64,000 nt of DNA, taken from contig RJMB01000001.1 of NCBI GenBank assembly GCA_003725585.1, positions 248,001 through 312,000 on the forward strand, read 5' to 3'. The stretch is from Halostreptopolyspora alba (GTDB taxonomy: Bacteria > Actinomycetota > Actinomycetes > Streptosporangiales > Streptosporangiaceae). Under the pieces are notes generated by a model. That model did no database searches, was not told where the DNA came from, and saw nothing but the letters and a program-made list of their open reading frames with translations. The position numbers and the translations under genes were made by a program. Below, in pieces: positions 42,992 to 50,422 of the stretch (the first letter of the stretch is position 1; each line of letters starts with the position of its first letter).

Positions 42992-43536
42992 GTCTCCCCC
43001 CTTGCGCTCGCGTTGTCCGCGGTGGGCCGCCGTACCCCCATCCCCCGGGGTGGCCCGGGGAAGGCGGGGGTGGCGCAGGGCCGTCCCACGCGGGCCACTG
43101 CCCGTTGTGAGGAGTGCTATGAGGGGGTTGGTGAACTCCTGAACCGGCCTGGACCGGGCATTTAACTGGAGGTGGGGCGGAACCCTGCCCTGAGGGACCA
43201 TCCCCGCGTGCGCGGAGGAATTCCTGAACGACCCGCGTGTGGGGGAGCTGGGCGATCGCAGGGGTCATACGTGGGGCGGTTGTGGGGGTACCCCGAAGGA
43301 GCGAGAAGCGGTCCCAACGGTGCGGGGCCACCAGCACCCACCCCCCAGCCACGGGCGCCACCATCGGCGGCGCCACCGCCCACAGCTACCTCGACGAGGG
43401 CATCACCTGGTGAGCGGTCAGGGCACCGAACCCCAAGAAGTACTCCGGGAAGGCCGCCCCCACAAAGAACCGCTTCCCCTTGACGGGCGACGCTTTGGCG
43501 CAACGGCCCCAACCGCCGCCCTCATCGAGGTTCTGG
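42992..43536. other. Non-coding accessory stretch
   Basis: 545 bases with no frame I can support. It carries a lone degenerate CRISPR repeat at 43195 and looks like degraded sequence at the edge of the CRISPR/XRE island. A plus-strand reading around 43345-43411 is interrupted by a stop. Confidence 0.4.
43195..43217. repeat. Degenerate solitary CRISPR repeat
   Basis: Matches the first 21 bases of the array repeat exactly (GGACCATCCCCGCGTGCGCGG) and then diverges. It lies 784 bases left of the array. Confidence 0.7.
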
Positions 43537-43821
43537 TCAACCCCGCCGGTGGTCGTCGCCGTCGGGACGGTGATTCGGCGCCGAGCCCCCGGATCGGTGC
43601 CCCAGGTCCCGGTCCTCCGGAGCGCCACGGTCCGAACGGCCGCTCTGCTTGGTGAGGTACCTCGACGCCCCGCTGATGGCCTTGTCGATGTGCCGGTTGT
43701 ACCTGCCGCCGGTGCGCTTCTTTATGGTGTCGCTGGCCGTGTGAAGGTGCCGGTTCGCCTTGTCGGGATTCCTGCGAAGATAGCCGAGGGCCTGTCGGAG
43801 CAAGCTCTGCAGGTTGGCCAT
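43537..43821 (-). CDS. MT0933/Rv0909-type antitoxin-like protein
   Basis: 94-residue small basic protein. The segment LRRNPDKANRHLHTASDTIK followed by KRTGGRYNRHIDKAISGA matches the pattern of MT0933-family antitoxins (HPDKVNQxIDKAGDxIDxKTGGKYxxxVDK). The C-terminus is Arg/Asp/Gly-rich and disordered. ATG 43821 has GGTGAG upstream. No toxin gene adjoins it, as is common for this family in actinomycetes; regulation or a stand-alone role is unknown. Confidence 0.72.
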   Translation of the reverse strand: MANLQSLLRQALGYLRRNPDKANRHLHTASDTIKKRTGGRYNRHIDKAISGASRYLTKQSGRSDRGAPEDRDLGHRSGGSAPNHRPDGDDHRRG

Positions 43822-43978
43822 TGTGCTCACCTCGTACGTAAGAGTCTCGGGGAGCGCGTTTCTCGGCACGTTCCCGACGCGACATGTCGCGTCACTCCCG
43901 AGTCTATGCCACGACCGGACCCACGCTCATGATCCGCGACGGCGGGGCCGGGGAGTTTCGGAGTTTGCAACCGTCCGA

Positions 43979-44250
43979 GGACCATCCCCGCGTGCGCGGG
44001 GAGCACGTCCAGAATCCACTGAATACCTGCTTGAGCCCGGGACCATCCCCGCGTGCGCGGGGAGCACTCCCGGAGCGTTTGCGCGTTACCAATGATCCAA
44101 GGACCATCCCCGCGTGCGCGGGGAGCACGATCCACCGTCGACCACGGCACACAGGACACCGGGACCATCCCCGCGTGCGCGGGGAGCACCGCGGGCCTCA
44201 TGGAGCACCCCGTCGTCGACGGGGACCATCCCCGCGTGCGCGGGGAGCAC
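43979..44250 (-). CRISPR. CRISPR array, type I-E-like, five repeats and four spacers
   Basis: Five identical 28-base repeats starting at 43979, 44040, 44101, 44162 and 44223, an exact 61-base period. Each reads GGACCATCCCCGCGTGCGCG then GGGAGCAC on the plus strand, so spacers are 33 bases by this boundary. The reverse complement (GTGCTCCCCGCG...) is the usual type I-E orientation, so transcription is probably leftward with the leader to the right. The leftmost repeat has A rather than G just before it. No cas gene occurs in the window. Confidence 0.95.
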
Positions 44251-44480
44251 CCTTGATGACCTGCGGTCCTACAAGCCTGACAGGGCTGTTTTCACCACTT
44301 CCTCAGAAATCGACAAAACGCTCAAACGACGAATTCCGGATACCCCGCTCCACCCCTTGAGTCTGAGCACAACGAAATCAATCCCCGCCTACGCGAACCA
44401 GGACGCGACACCACAGCACACCACCCGCAACGTGTCGGGGGATACCTCCCACCTCATAGCGCCCCCTGTACCCACGCAGC
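44251..44480. promoter_or_regulatory. Probable CRISPR leader
   Basis: Right of the array the DNA turns notably AT-rich (about 44285-44340) and has no gene. For a leftward-transcribed type I-E array this is where the leader and promoter should be. Confidence 0.5.
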
Positions 44481-44508
44481 GACGCCCGCCCAAGCGCGGG
44501 CGGGCGTC
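44481..44508 (-). terminator. Terminator hairpin
   Basis: Perfect 11-base stem (44481-44491 with 44498-44508) and six-base loop, 150 bases downstream of the DUF397 gene. It would insulate the array from the XRE/DUF397 operon. Confidence 0.6.
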
Positions 44509-44659
44509 CCTGGCCAGGTAGGGGAAAATCCTCACAGCACCAGAACCGCCGTCGTGCCCTGCTTCGGGGCGCCGTCGACACCTCGGCCTGGTGGGTGTGA
44601 CGGGGGCCGTTCCTTCCGGGGCACATGCGGGCATGGCGAGGGTGGATGCCCGGCGGAAG

Positions 44660-44842
44660 CTAGAACTGTTCTTCGTGAAGGTCCCGCAGGAAGGCCGACC
44701 ACTCTGATGCGGGGAACGACAGCCAACCGCGTTCCCGGTCATGCGAGTCACGCATGTCGGCACCACGGGCATATTCGCGAACTTCCACGCAGTTGGTCGC
44801 GCCGTTGCTGTAGCTGCTTGTGTGCCAGTCCGGCCTTGTCAT
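44660..44842 (-). CDS. DUF397 domain protein
   Basis: 60-residue protein with the DUF397 pattern WHTSSYSNGATNCVEVREYA, RDSHDRERGWLSFPASEWSAFL. Such proteins are almost always coupled to an XRE/DUF5753 regulator in actinomycetes, and here the start overlaps the regulator stop (ATGA). In Streptomyces the BldB/WhiJ-type pairs influence development and act somewhat like toxin-antitoxin modules. Confidence 0.88.
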   Translation of the reverse strand: MTRPDWHTSSYSNGATNCVEVREYARGADMRDSHDRERGWLSFPASEWSAFLRDLHEEQF

Positions 44843-45681
44843 GACTCCAACCCTTTGATCTCTTCCCGGAGCCGGGTCAACGTCTCCGCTGGTCCTAGGG
44901 CTACCCCTTGCAGTGCCGCGAACTGCATGCGGTAATGGGCTACTTCGAGTGCGTTCGTGACTACATGTCCTTCACGAATCGACTCCGCCACTAAGACATC
45001 TGGCGCGTGCTCCGTGGTGATCAGCTTATATGCGCCCGATACGCCCGGATGCCGGGGTTCCTCGGGCGGTACGAGCTGAAGTGACACCCGGTCGTGATCC
45101 ACGAGTCGAAGCACGTGTTTAAGCTGCTCAGCGATCACTGTCGGGCCGCCGTACCGACGTGCGAGTACCGCACCATCGAGCACCACCCATAACTTGGGTT
45201 GCTCCGCTTCCGCCAACCGCTGCGAACGCTTCCACCGCTCCTGGGCCAGTTGTGTAACCTCCGCAGACGGAAGCCAAGGGGCTCCCTGCCGGATGATGGC
45301 CTGAGCATAGGCTTCGGTCTGGAGATACGCTGGGAAAACGAGAACTTCGTATTCGTAGACCGCGCTCGCGCTGTCGATCATCTCAGCTATCTCATACTTC
45401 CAGATCTCTCCGTCGGAGACAGTCAGCTCTTTCCATAGGTGGCTGAGACGCCCCTTACCTAGAACCTCATCCAGTTCCGCGCGTAGCTGGGGCGAAGGAG
45501 TCACTCTGCCACGCTCAACGTCCGAAATGGTCGTTTTTGAACTTTTCGCGCGACGCGCCAACGCCGTCTGAGTGAACCCGGCCTCTTCACGAAGACGCCG
45601 GACTTCACTTCCGTAGGCGGTACACACCCGTTTATCTGGTTTCCCATTGCCGTTCGGGGCCATGGACATAGGATGACCCAT
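44839..45681 (-). CDS. XRE family regulator with DUF5753 domain
   Basis: 280-residue WhiJ-like regulator. Helix-turn-helix at about 20-75 (YGSEVRRLREEAGFTQTALARRAKSSKTTISDVERG), then the DUF5753 domain (EYEVLVFPAYLQTEAYAQAII, and a closing GVALGPAETLTRLREEI). Start could be 45681, 45669 or 45663. It is coupled to the DUF397 gene downstream. A divergent promoter with TTCCGGA repeats separates it from two small unknown genes, which may be under its control. Confidence 0.88.
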   Translation of the reverse strand: MGHPMSMAPNGNGKPDKRVCTAYGSEVRRLREEAGFTQTALARRAKSSKTTISDVERGRVTPSPQLRAELDEVLGKGRLSHLWKELTVSDGEIWKYEIAEMIDSASAVYEYEVLVFPAYLQTEAYAQAIIRQGAPWLPSAEVTQLAQERWKRSQRLAEAEQPKLWVVLDGAVLARRYGGPTVIAEQLKHVLRLVDHDRVSLQLVPPEEPRHPGVSGAYKLITTEHAPDVLVAESIREGHVVTNALEVAHYRMQFAALQGVALGPAETLTRLREEIKGLES

Positions 45682-45697
45682 GCCTCCGATAGCCGTC

Positions 45698-45720
45698 TAT
45701 AAATTCCGGAAGATTCCGGA
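45698..45720. promoter_or_regulatory. Divergent promoter with ATTCCGGA direct repeats
   Basis: TATAAA (45698-45703) next to two copies of ATTCCGGA (45703-45710 and 45713-45720) ten bases apart, each with a palindromic TCCGGA core. Placed between divergent genes, it is a candidate binding site of the XRE regulator. Confidence 0.45.
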
Positions 45721-45790
45721 GAGGGCGGGGTGCCTCCGTCATCGTGACGTGCCCCCTTACAAGGGATATTCCGTCCTCCATGATGAGTCC

Positions 45791-46090
45791 ATGGCTGAAC
45801 TAAGCGCGAAGACACCGGAACCCCGAATCGTTCCGGATGTAAATACGGAAGCGAACCTGGTTGCGCCGATCGTTCCGGAAGGGTGGCGGGTCGTATGGCT
45901 TCCTCAGCACTCCGTGTTCCTGGCGTACCTCGATGTCGATATGCCCGCGGGGTTTGACCGTCCCGCCGTGGCTGAACCGGACGTTGATGGTGTTATCGCT
46001 GCGATTGAGGCGTTGGGGCATCTTCGTGATCTGGTGCGTGAATGGGTGAGGACTCAGAAGCAGAACGAGAGGGCCGGTAGCCATGGCTGA
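45791..46090 (+). CDS. Hypothetical small protein
   Basis: 99-residue acidic protein, no family recognised. A central hydrophobic strand (PEGWRVVWLPQHSVFLAYLDVDMP) is followed by a helical region (VDGVIAAIEALGHLRDLVREW) and a charged tail. Codon use is less GC-biased than most neighbours. It overlaps the next gene by 8 bases, so both are coupled, and they diverge from the XRE/DUF397 pair, an arrangement common in actinomycete XRE islands. Confidence 0.65.
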   Translation: MAELSAKTPEPRIVPDVNTEANLVAPIVPEGWRVVWLPQHSVFLAYLDVDMPAGFDRPAVAEPDVDGVIAAIEALGHLRDLVREWVRTQKQNERAGSHG

Positions 46091-46373
46091 GCCTACTGTT
46101 CCGGCGTGGAACACGGAGGGCGCGAGTCCCACCGACACCGTTCACTCCGTCGATCCGCCTGATCCGGACTTGCCCGAGGTACTTGTTCCGTTGCATGAGG
46201 AGTTCGGAACCTGGTGGCGCATCGAATACCACCCGTGGAACCGCTCAGCCCCCTATACCGCGCGACCGCGATTCAACGACGGGAACGGGCGGACTCTGCG
46301 TAGTGACTCGGTCCGGCTGCTCGCTCGTGTGCTTGAACTCGCGACCCCCGATGACACGGCGGACGAGGAATGA
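46083..46373 (+). CDS. Hypothetical small protein
   Basis: 96-residue protein, no family recognised. A proline/aspartate-rich N-terminus precedes an EFGTWWRIEYHPWNRSAPYTARP core rich in aromatics, and a helical end (SDSVRLLARVLELATP). Translationally coupled to the preceding gene (8-base overlap) and followed by a good terminator. Confidence 0.65.
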   Translation: MAEPTVPAWNTEGASPTDTVHSVDPPDPDLPEVLVPLHEEFGTWWRIEYHPWNRSAPYTARPRFNDGNGRTLRSDSVRLLARVLELATPDDTADEE

Positions 46374-46429
46374 TCTTCGGACTTCACCCAACGGAGCCCC
46401 ACAGGTGAGTGGAAACGGGAATGTCCGGG

Positions 46430-46468
46430 GCCGCCCCTGGGATGCGGCCCCACCCTGGGGCGGCTTTT
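46430..46468 (+). terminator. Rho-independent terminator
   Basis: Stem GCCGCCCC/GGGGCGGC extended by GGG/CCC after a T-T mismatch, followed by TTTT. It ends the two-gene operon of small unknown proteins. Confidence 0.75.
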
Positions 46469-46487
46469 GCGCGTGCTGATACACGGG

Positions 46488-46515
46488 CAACCATCCCCGC
46501 GCCTGCGGGGAGCAT
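46488..46515. repeat. Degenerate solitary CRISPR repeat
   Basis: CAACCATCCCCGCGCCTGCG then GGGAGCAT: the array repeat with a few changes, same orientation as the array. Confidence 0.7.
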
Positions 46516-46623
46516 GCGCACCCGAAACCGAACCGTCGATGATCGTGCTGCTTTAACTCTTCTGGCCCGTGAAAGCGGTCAGAACTTCACTATCGCCGCC
46601 TACGAGTGCGCAGGTGACAACTG

Positions 46624-46651
46624 GGACCACCCCCGCGTGCGCGGGGAGCAC
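46624..46651. repeat. Solitary CRISPR repeat
   Basis: Differs from the array repeat by a single base (CCACCCCC for CCATCCCC). It lies 13 bases from the stop of the nitronate monooxygenase gene. The 108 bases between it and the repeat at 46488 do not fit the 61-base period. Confidence 0.8.
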
Positions 46652-46664
46652 ACGGTGGCCGACC

Positions 46665-47792
46665 TCACTCGCCGAGGGAGTCGTTGAGGCGTTCGGTGGC
46701 CTCGGCGAAGTCCTCGGCGAACTCGTAGACGACCTCCCTGGCGGGCCGCACCCGGTTCATGAGCCCCACGCCCTGGCCCACCCAGTAGGTCGCGAGATCC
46801 TGCGCGCCGGGGTCGCCCCTCTCGGCGAGGGTGTCCAGGTGGCGCAGGGCGGGCTCGCTGACCAGGGTCTGCAGCGGAAGAGGAAGGGCGTCGGGGCTGT
46901 CGGGCCGGTCCCACGCCTCGGTCCAGGCCGAGGTGAGCTGGCGGGACGGCTTTCCGGTGCGCCCGCGGGAACGGACGGTGTCGCGGGAGGTGGCCGCGAC
47001 CATCTTGCGCGTGGTGTGGGGGGCGGTCTCGGCCTCCTCGGTGGTCAGCCACACCGAACCGGTCCAGGCTCCGGCCGCACCCAGGGCGATCGCGGCGGCC
47101 ATCTGGCGCCCGGTGACGATGCCGCCCGCGGCCAGCACGGGAACCTCCCGTACCGGTTTGACGGCCTCGATGACCTCGGGGACGAGCACCATGGTGGTGA
47201 CCTCGCCACAGTGGCCGCCCGCCTCGGTGCCCTGGGCGACGAGGATGTCCACCCCCGCCTCGACCTGCTTGAGGGCGTGCTCCTTGGCGCCGACGAGGGC
47301 GGCCACCGGGACCCCCGCCTCGCGGGCCCGGTCGATCATGTGGGGCGGGGGCACCCCGAGCGCGTTGGCGACGAGCCCCACCGGGTGGTCAAAGACGACG
47401 TCGAGCAGGCGTTCGCCGATGTCGTCGGTCAGTTCGAGTCCCAGACCGGCCCAGCTGGCGCTGTCGGTGGTGTCGACGCCGTGCTCACGTAGCAGCCGGT
47501 CCACGAAGGCGCGGTGCTCCTCGGGAATCCGCGTGGCGAGGTCGTCGAGGTTCAGCTTCTCCCCCTGGCCCTCGTACTTCTCCGGGACGAGGATGTCGAC
47601 CCCGTAGGGCTTGCCGCCGACCCGCTCGTCGATCCAGGCGAGTTCGCGCTCGAGCTGCTCGGGGGAGTGCGAGGAGGCGCCCAGGACGCCGAACCCTCCG
47701 GCGTTGGTGACCGCGGCGACGACGTCCCGGCAGTGGCTGAACGCGAGCAGCGGCAGGTCGATGCCGAGCATGTCGCAGATGGCAGTCCGCAC
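46665..47792 (-). CDS. Nitronate monooxygenase (2-nitropropane dioxygenase family)
   Basis: 375-residue FMN-dependent TIM-barrel enzyme oxidising alkyl nitronates to carbonyl plus nitrite. Family features: the catalytic-region AFSHCRDVVAAVTNAGGFGVLGA, AQGTEAGGHCGEVTTMVLVPE (FMN phosphate and catalytic His), and VLAAGGIVTGRQMAAAIALGAAGAWTGSVWL. Full family length. It shares a promoter element with the thiolase-like gene beyond the TetR gene and is therefore likely in the TetR regulon. Related actinobacterial members also act as enoyl reductases. Confidence 0.9.
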   Translation of the reverse strand: MRTAICDMLGIDLPLLAFSHCRDVVAAVTNAGGFGVLGASSHSPEQLERELAWIDERVGGKPYGVDILVPEKYEGQGEKLNLDDLATRIPEEHRAFVDRLLREHGVDTTDSASWAGLGLELTDDIGERLLDVVFDHPVGLVANALGVPPPHMIDRAREAGVPVAALVGAKEHALKQVEAGVDILVAQGTEAGGHCGEVTTMVLVPEVIEAVKPVREVPVLAAGGIVTGRQMAAAIALGAAGAWTGSVWLTTEEAETAPHTTRKMVAATSRDTVRSRGRTGKPSRQLTSAWTEAWDRPDSPDALPLPLQTLVSEPALRHLDTLAERGDPGAQDLATYWVGQGVGLMNRVRPAREVVYEFAEDFAEATERLNDSLGE

Positions 47793-47851
47793 GGCGAGTC
47801 CTTCGCGTAGGGGAGTGTCGGAGTGAGGCGTGGCTCACGTGGCCAGCACGG

Positions 47852-47880
47852 TAATCCAGACGACATCCGTTTAGCAATTG
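47852..47880 (-). promoter_or_regulatory. Shared promoter/TetR element, nitronate monooxygenase side
   Basis: Minus strand reads CAATTGCTAAACG, five other bases with two matches, CGTCTG and TTA: the same string as at 48584-48612. TTGCTA and TTACCG are spaced 17 bases, so it may be both promoter and operator. Confidence 0.6.
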
Positions 47881-47915
47881 GGGGTGTCGGCCGAGGTGCC
47901 GTCCCGCCTCGCCCG

Positions 47916-48533
47916 TCACGCGGTGTGCTGTCGGGTGAGCATCGAGGTGAGCACGAAGTCGACGAAACGCTCCGCGAACTCGGCCGCGGGCGGCGCCGAG
48001 GCGCGCACCTCCGGCGGAACCAGCCGCGTCGTGAGCGCGTGGTTCATCGCCCCGCCGCACAGCGCGTCGAGCAGGTAGGTGACGGAGGTCGCCTCGGGCA
48101 GCTCGCCTCTGCGTATCCCCCGGTGGACGATGGCGCGGGCCGCCCTGATCTGGGCCCGGACCATCTCCACGCAGCGCTCGGCCAGCCCGGGGGCGCTCTC
48201 GGCCTCCATGGCGAGGCGCAGCGCGGCCCGCCCGTGCTCGCCGCCGTAGAGGTCGGTCAGTTGCAGTACGAGCTGGACCAGGTCGCCGCGTACCGACCCG
48301 GTGTCCACATCCGAGATCTCGCCGAGGCGCGTGGTCAGCGCCTCCGCGAGTAGCTCCGTCTTGTCGCTCCAGCGCAGGTAGGCCGATGCCTTGCCGACAC
48401 CGGCGCGCCGGCAGACGGCCTCGATGGTGAACGACGACCAGCCCCGCTCACCGAAGAGCGCGACCGCCGCCTCGGCCAGCTTGCGGTCGACGTCGGGGTC
48501 GCGGGGGCGTCCTGAGGGGCGTGCGGTAGCCAT
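47916..48533 (-). CDS. TetR family transcriptional regulator
   Basis: 205-residue regulator. Helix-turn-helix in FGERGWSSFTIEAVCRRAGVGKASAYLRWSDK (residues about 28-60), then a helical ligand domain with a TetR C-terminal (LYGGEHGRAALRLAMEAESAPGLAERC). ATG 48533 has AGGAGG eight bases upstream; a GTG two codons earlier is possible. It lies between the nitronate monooxygenase and the thiolase-like gene, whose promoters share an element, so it probably represses both. Confidence 0.88.
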   Translation of the reverse strand: MATARPSGRPRDPDVDRKLAEAAVALFGERGWSSFTIEAVCRRAGVGKASAYLRWSDKTELLAEALTTRLGEISDVDTGSVRGDLVQLVLQLTDLYGGEHGRAALRLAMEAESAPGLAERCVEMVRAQIRAARAIVHRGIRRGELPEATSVTYLLDALCGGAMNHALTTRLVPPEVRASAPPAAEFAERFVDFVLTSMLTRQHTA

Positions 48534-48583
48534 GCGCACATCCTCCTACACCCGTCCCCGGTGGTGGTGTGACGCCGGCGCGT

Positions 48584-48612
48584 CAATTGCTGAACGTGTA
48601 GCGTCTGATTTA
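48584..48612 (+). promoter_or_regulatory. Shared promoter/TetR element, thiolase side
   Basis: CAATTGCTGAACG then CGTCTG and TTA at the same spacing as in the nitronate monooxygenase promoter. It lies between the TetR and thiolase-like genes. TTGCTG and TTAGGG are 17 bases apart. Confidence 0.6.
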
Positions 48613-48700
48613 GGGTTCCCGGTTACGGGAACCGCGGTTGCGGCGCGCGGAACACGCGCCGCGGCCGGAGCGGGAGGCGGACCAACGCGAGGAGCGCACC

Positions 48701-50287
48701 GTGGCGAGGATCGAGCTCGACCCGGCCACCCCCGTCATCATCGGTGTCGGCCAGGTCTCCGAGCGCCTCGAGGATCCCGACTACCGGGCGCTGTCCCCGG
48801 TCGGGCTCGCGGCCCGGGCCGCCCACCGGGCGCTGGAGGACAGCGGGGCCGCCCCCGAGGCCGCGGCCACCGCCCTGGACACCGTGGCGGGCATCCGCCA
48901 GTTCGAGATCTCCGTTCCCGGAGCCCGGCCACCGCTGGGCGGATCCGACAACTACCCGCGCTCGGTCGCCGCACGGATCGGCGCCGACCCCGAACGCGCC
49001 ATCCTGGAGGTCGTCGGCGGGCAGGGGCCCCAGCACCTGGTCAACGAGCTCGCCGCGGACATCGCCCACGGTCGCTGCCGGGCGGCGTTGACGTTCGGAT
49101 CCGAGGCCATCTCCACGGTCCGGGCCATGGCCGGGGCAACGGACCGTCCCGACTTCTCCGAGTGGGTCGGCGGAAACCTCGAGGACCGCGGGCTGGGGCT
49201 CGACGGGCTGCTCTCGCACAGCCAGCTGGCGCACGGACTGGCCGACATGCCCTCCCAGTACGCCCTGTTCGAGAACGCGCGGCGGGCCCGCCTGGGCCAA
49301 ACCCGCGCGGAGTACGCGTCCGGGATGGGGGAGCTGTTCGCCCCCTTCACCAGGATCGCGGCGGCCAACCCGCACGCGGCCGCCCCCACCGAGCGCGACG
49401 CCGAGGAGCTGGTCACCCCCACCGAACGGAACCGTCCCATCGCCGACCCCTACACCCGCTACATCGTCGCCCGGGACCAGGTCAACCAGGGGGCGGCGGT
49501 GCTGCTCACCTCCGTGGCCCTGGCACGCGAGCTCGGGGTCGCCCGGGAACGGTGGGTGTTCCTGCACGGCCACGCCGACCTGGTCGAACGTGACCTCATG
49601 GAACGCGCGGACCTCTCCCGCGGCCCCGCGGCGGTGATGGCCACCGAGCACGCCCTCGAGGTGGCCGGGATCCACACGGCCGATCTCACCACCATCGACC
49701 TCTACAGTTGCTTCCCGATCGCCGTCTCCAACGTCGCCGACGCGCTCGGCCTCACCGCCGACGACCCGCGCGGGCTCACCGTCACCGGCGGGCTGCCGTT
49801 CTTCGGCGGCGCCGGCAACAACTACTCGACCCACGCCATCGCCGAGACCGTGCGCGGCGCCCGCGCCACCCCCGGCGGCTACGGGCTCGTCGGTGCCAAC
49901 GGGGGAGCGTTGAGCAAGTACTCCGTGGGCGTCTACTCCACCACGCCGACCGGGTGGCGGCCCGACCGCAGTGCCGAGCTGCAACGCGAGATCGACGCCT
50001 GGGAGGCCCCCGACGAGGCGGTCGAGGCCCACGGCTGGGCCACCGTGGAGACCTACACCGTCAAGCACGGCGGCGCCGGCGAACGTACCGGTGTGGTCAT
50101 CGGCCGGTCGCACGCCGACGGACGCCGCTTCCTCGCGAACACCGACCCCGCCGACCAGGAGACGCTGCGCCTGCTGTCGTGGGACGAACCCATCGGCGCC
50201 ACCGTCTTCGCGTACTCGACCGAGTCCGGGAACAGGGTGGCCACCACACCCGAACGCATGACCGAGCTCCACGACGGCCCGGCCTGA
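48701..50287 (+). CDS. Thiolase-like acetyl-CoA acetyltransferase family protein lacking the nucleophilic Cys
   Basis: 528-residue thiolase-fold protein, longer than a standard thiolase. It opens TPVIIGVGQVSER and has the GRCRAALTFGSEAISTVRA helix that follows the active-site loop, but where thiolases have CxSG it reads VGGQGPQHLVNE, with no cysteine. The C-terminal TVTGGLPFFGGAGNNYSTHAIAE keeps a His. This branch is commonly named acetyl-CoA acetyltransferase; true thiolysis is doubtful. GTG 48701 has GAGGAG nine bases upstream. Likely in the TetR regulon with the nitronate monooxygenase. Confidence 0.83.
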   Translation: MARIELDPATPVIIGVGQVSERLEDPDYRALSPVGLAARAAHRALEDSGAAPEAAATALDTVAGIRQFEISVPGARPPLGGSDNYPRSVAARIGADPERAILEVVGGQGPQHLVNELAADIAHGRCRAALTFGSEAISTVRAMAGATDRPDFSEWVGGNLEDRGLGLDGLLSHSQLAHGLADMPSQYALFENARRARLGQTRAEYASGMGELFAPFTRIAAANPHAAAPTERDAEELVTPTERNRPIADPYTRYIVARDQVNQGAAVLLTSVALARELGVARERWVFLHGHADLVERDLMERADLSRGPAAVMATEHALEVAGIHTADLTTIDLYSCFPIAVSNVADALGLTADDPRGLTVTGGLPFFGGAGNNYSTHAIAETVRGARATPGGYGLVGANGGALSKYSVGVYSTTPTGWRPDRSAELQREIDAWEAPDEAVEAHGWATVETYTVKHGGAGERTGVVIGRSHADGRRFLANTDPADQETLRLLSWDEPIGATVFAYSTESGNRVATTPERMTELHDGPA

Positions 50288-50345
50288 ACACCAGCGTCGG
50301 ACTCGCCCGAAACGCGGACGCGCCGGCCGAGACGTCGGAGGAACG

Positions 50346-50388
50346 GACCACCCCGCTCGCCCGGGTGGCCCCGTACGCGGGGGTGGTC
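50346..50388. terminator. Terminator between converging genes
   Basis: Inverted repeat GACCACCCCGC / GCGGGGGTGGTC with a one-base bulge and a 20-base loop, between the thiolase-like and methyltransferase genes. Confidence 0.55.
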
Positions 50389-50422
50389 TCATCCGTGCCG
50401 GGAGGGGCCGCCCGGTGGCGTG

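Noticed and set aside
43345..43536. Plus-strand reading that begins ATGATIGGATAHSYLDEG-like and runs into KKYSGK-type sequence
   Set aside because: It hits a stop at about 43411 and no family could be named; treated as degraded sequence.
44053..44360. Small frames inside the CRISPR array with repeated PSPRARGA, DHPRVRGEH or SPRTRGWS peptides
   Set aside because: These peptides are translations of the CRISPR repeat and are classic false genes.
46409..46687. Frame ending in DHPRVRGEH between the small unknown gene and the nitronate monooxygenase
   Set aside because: Its end is a translated CRISPR repeat and it runs through a terminator; not a supported gene.
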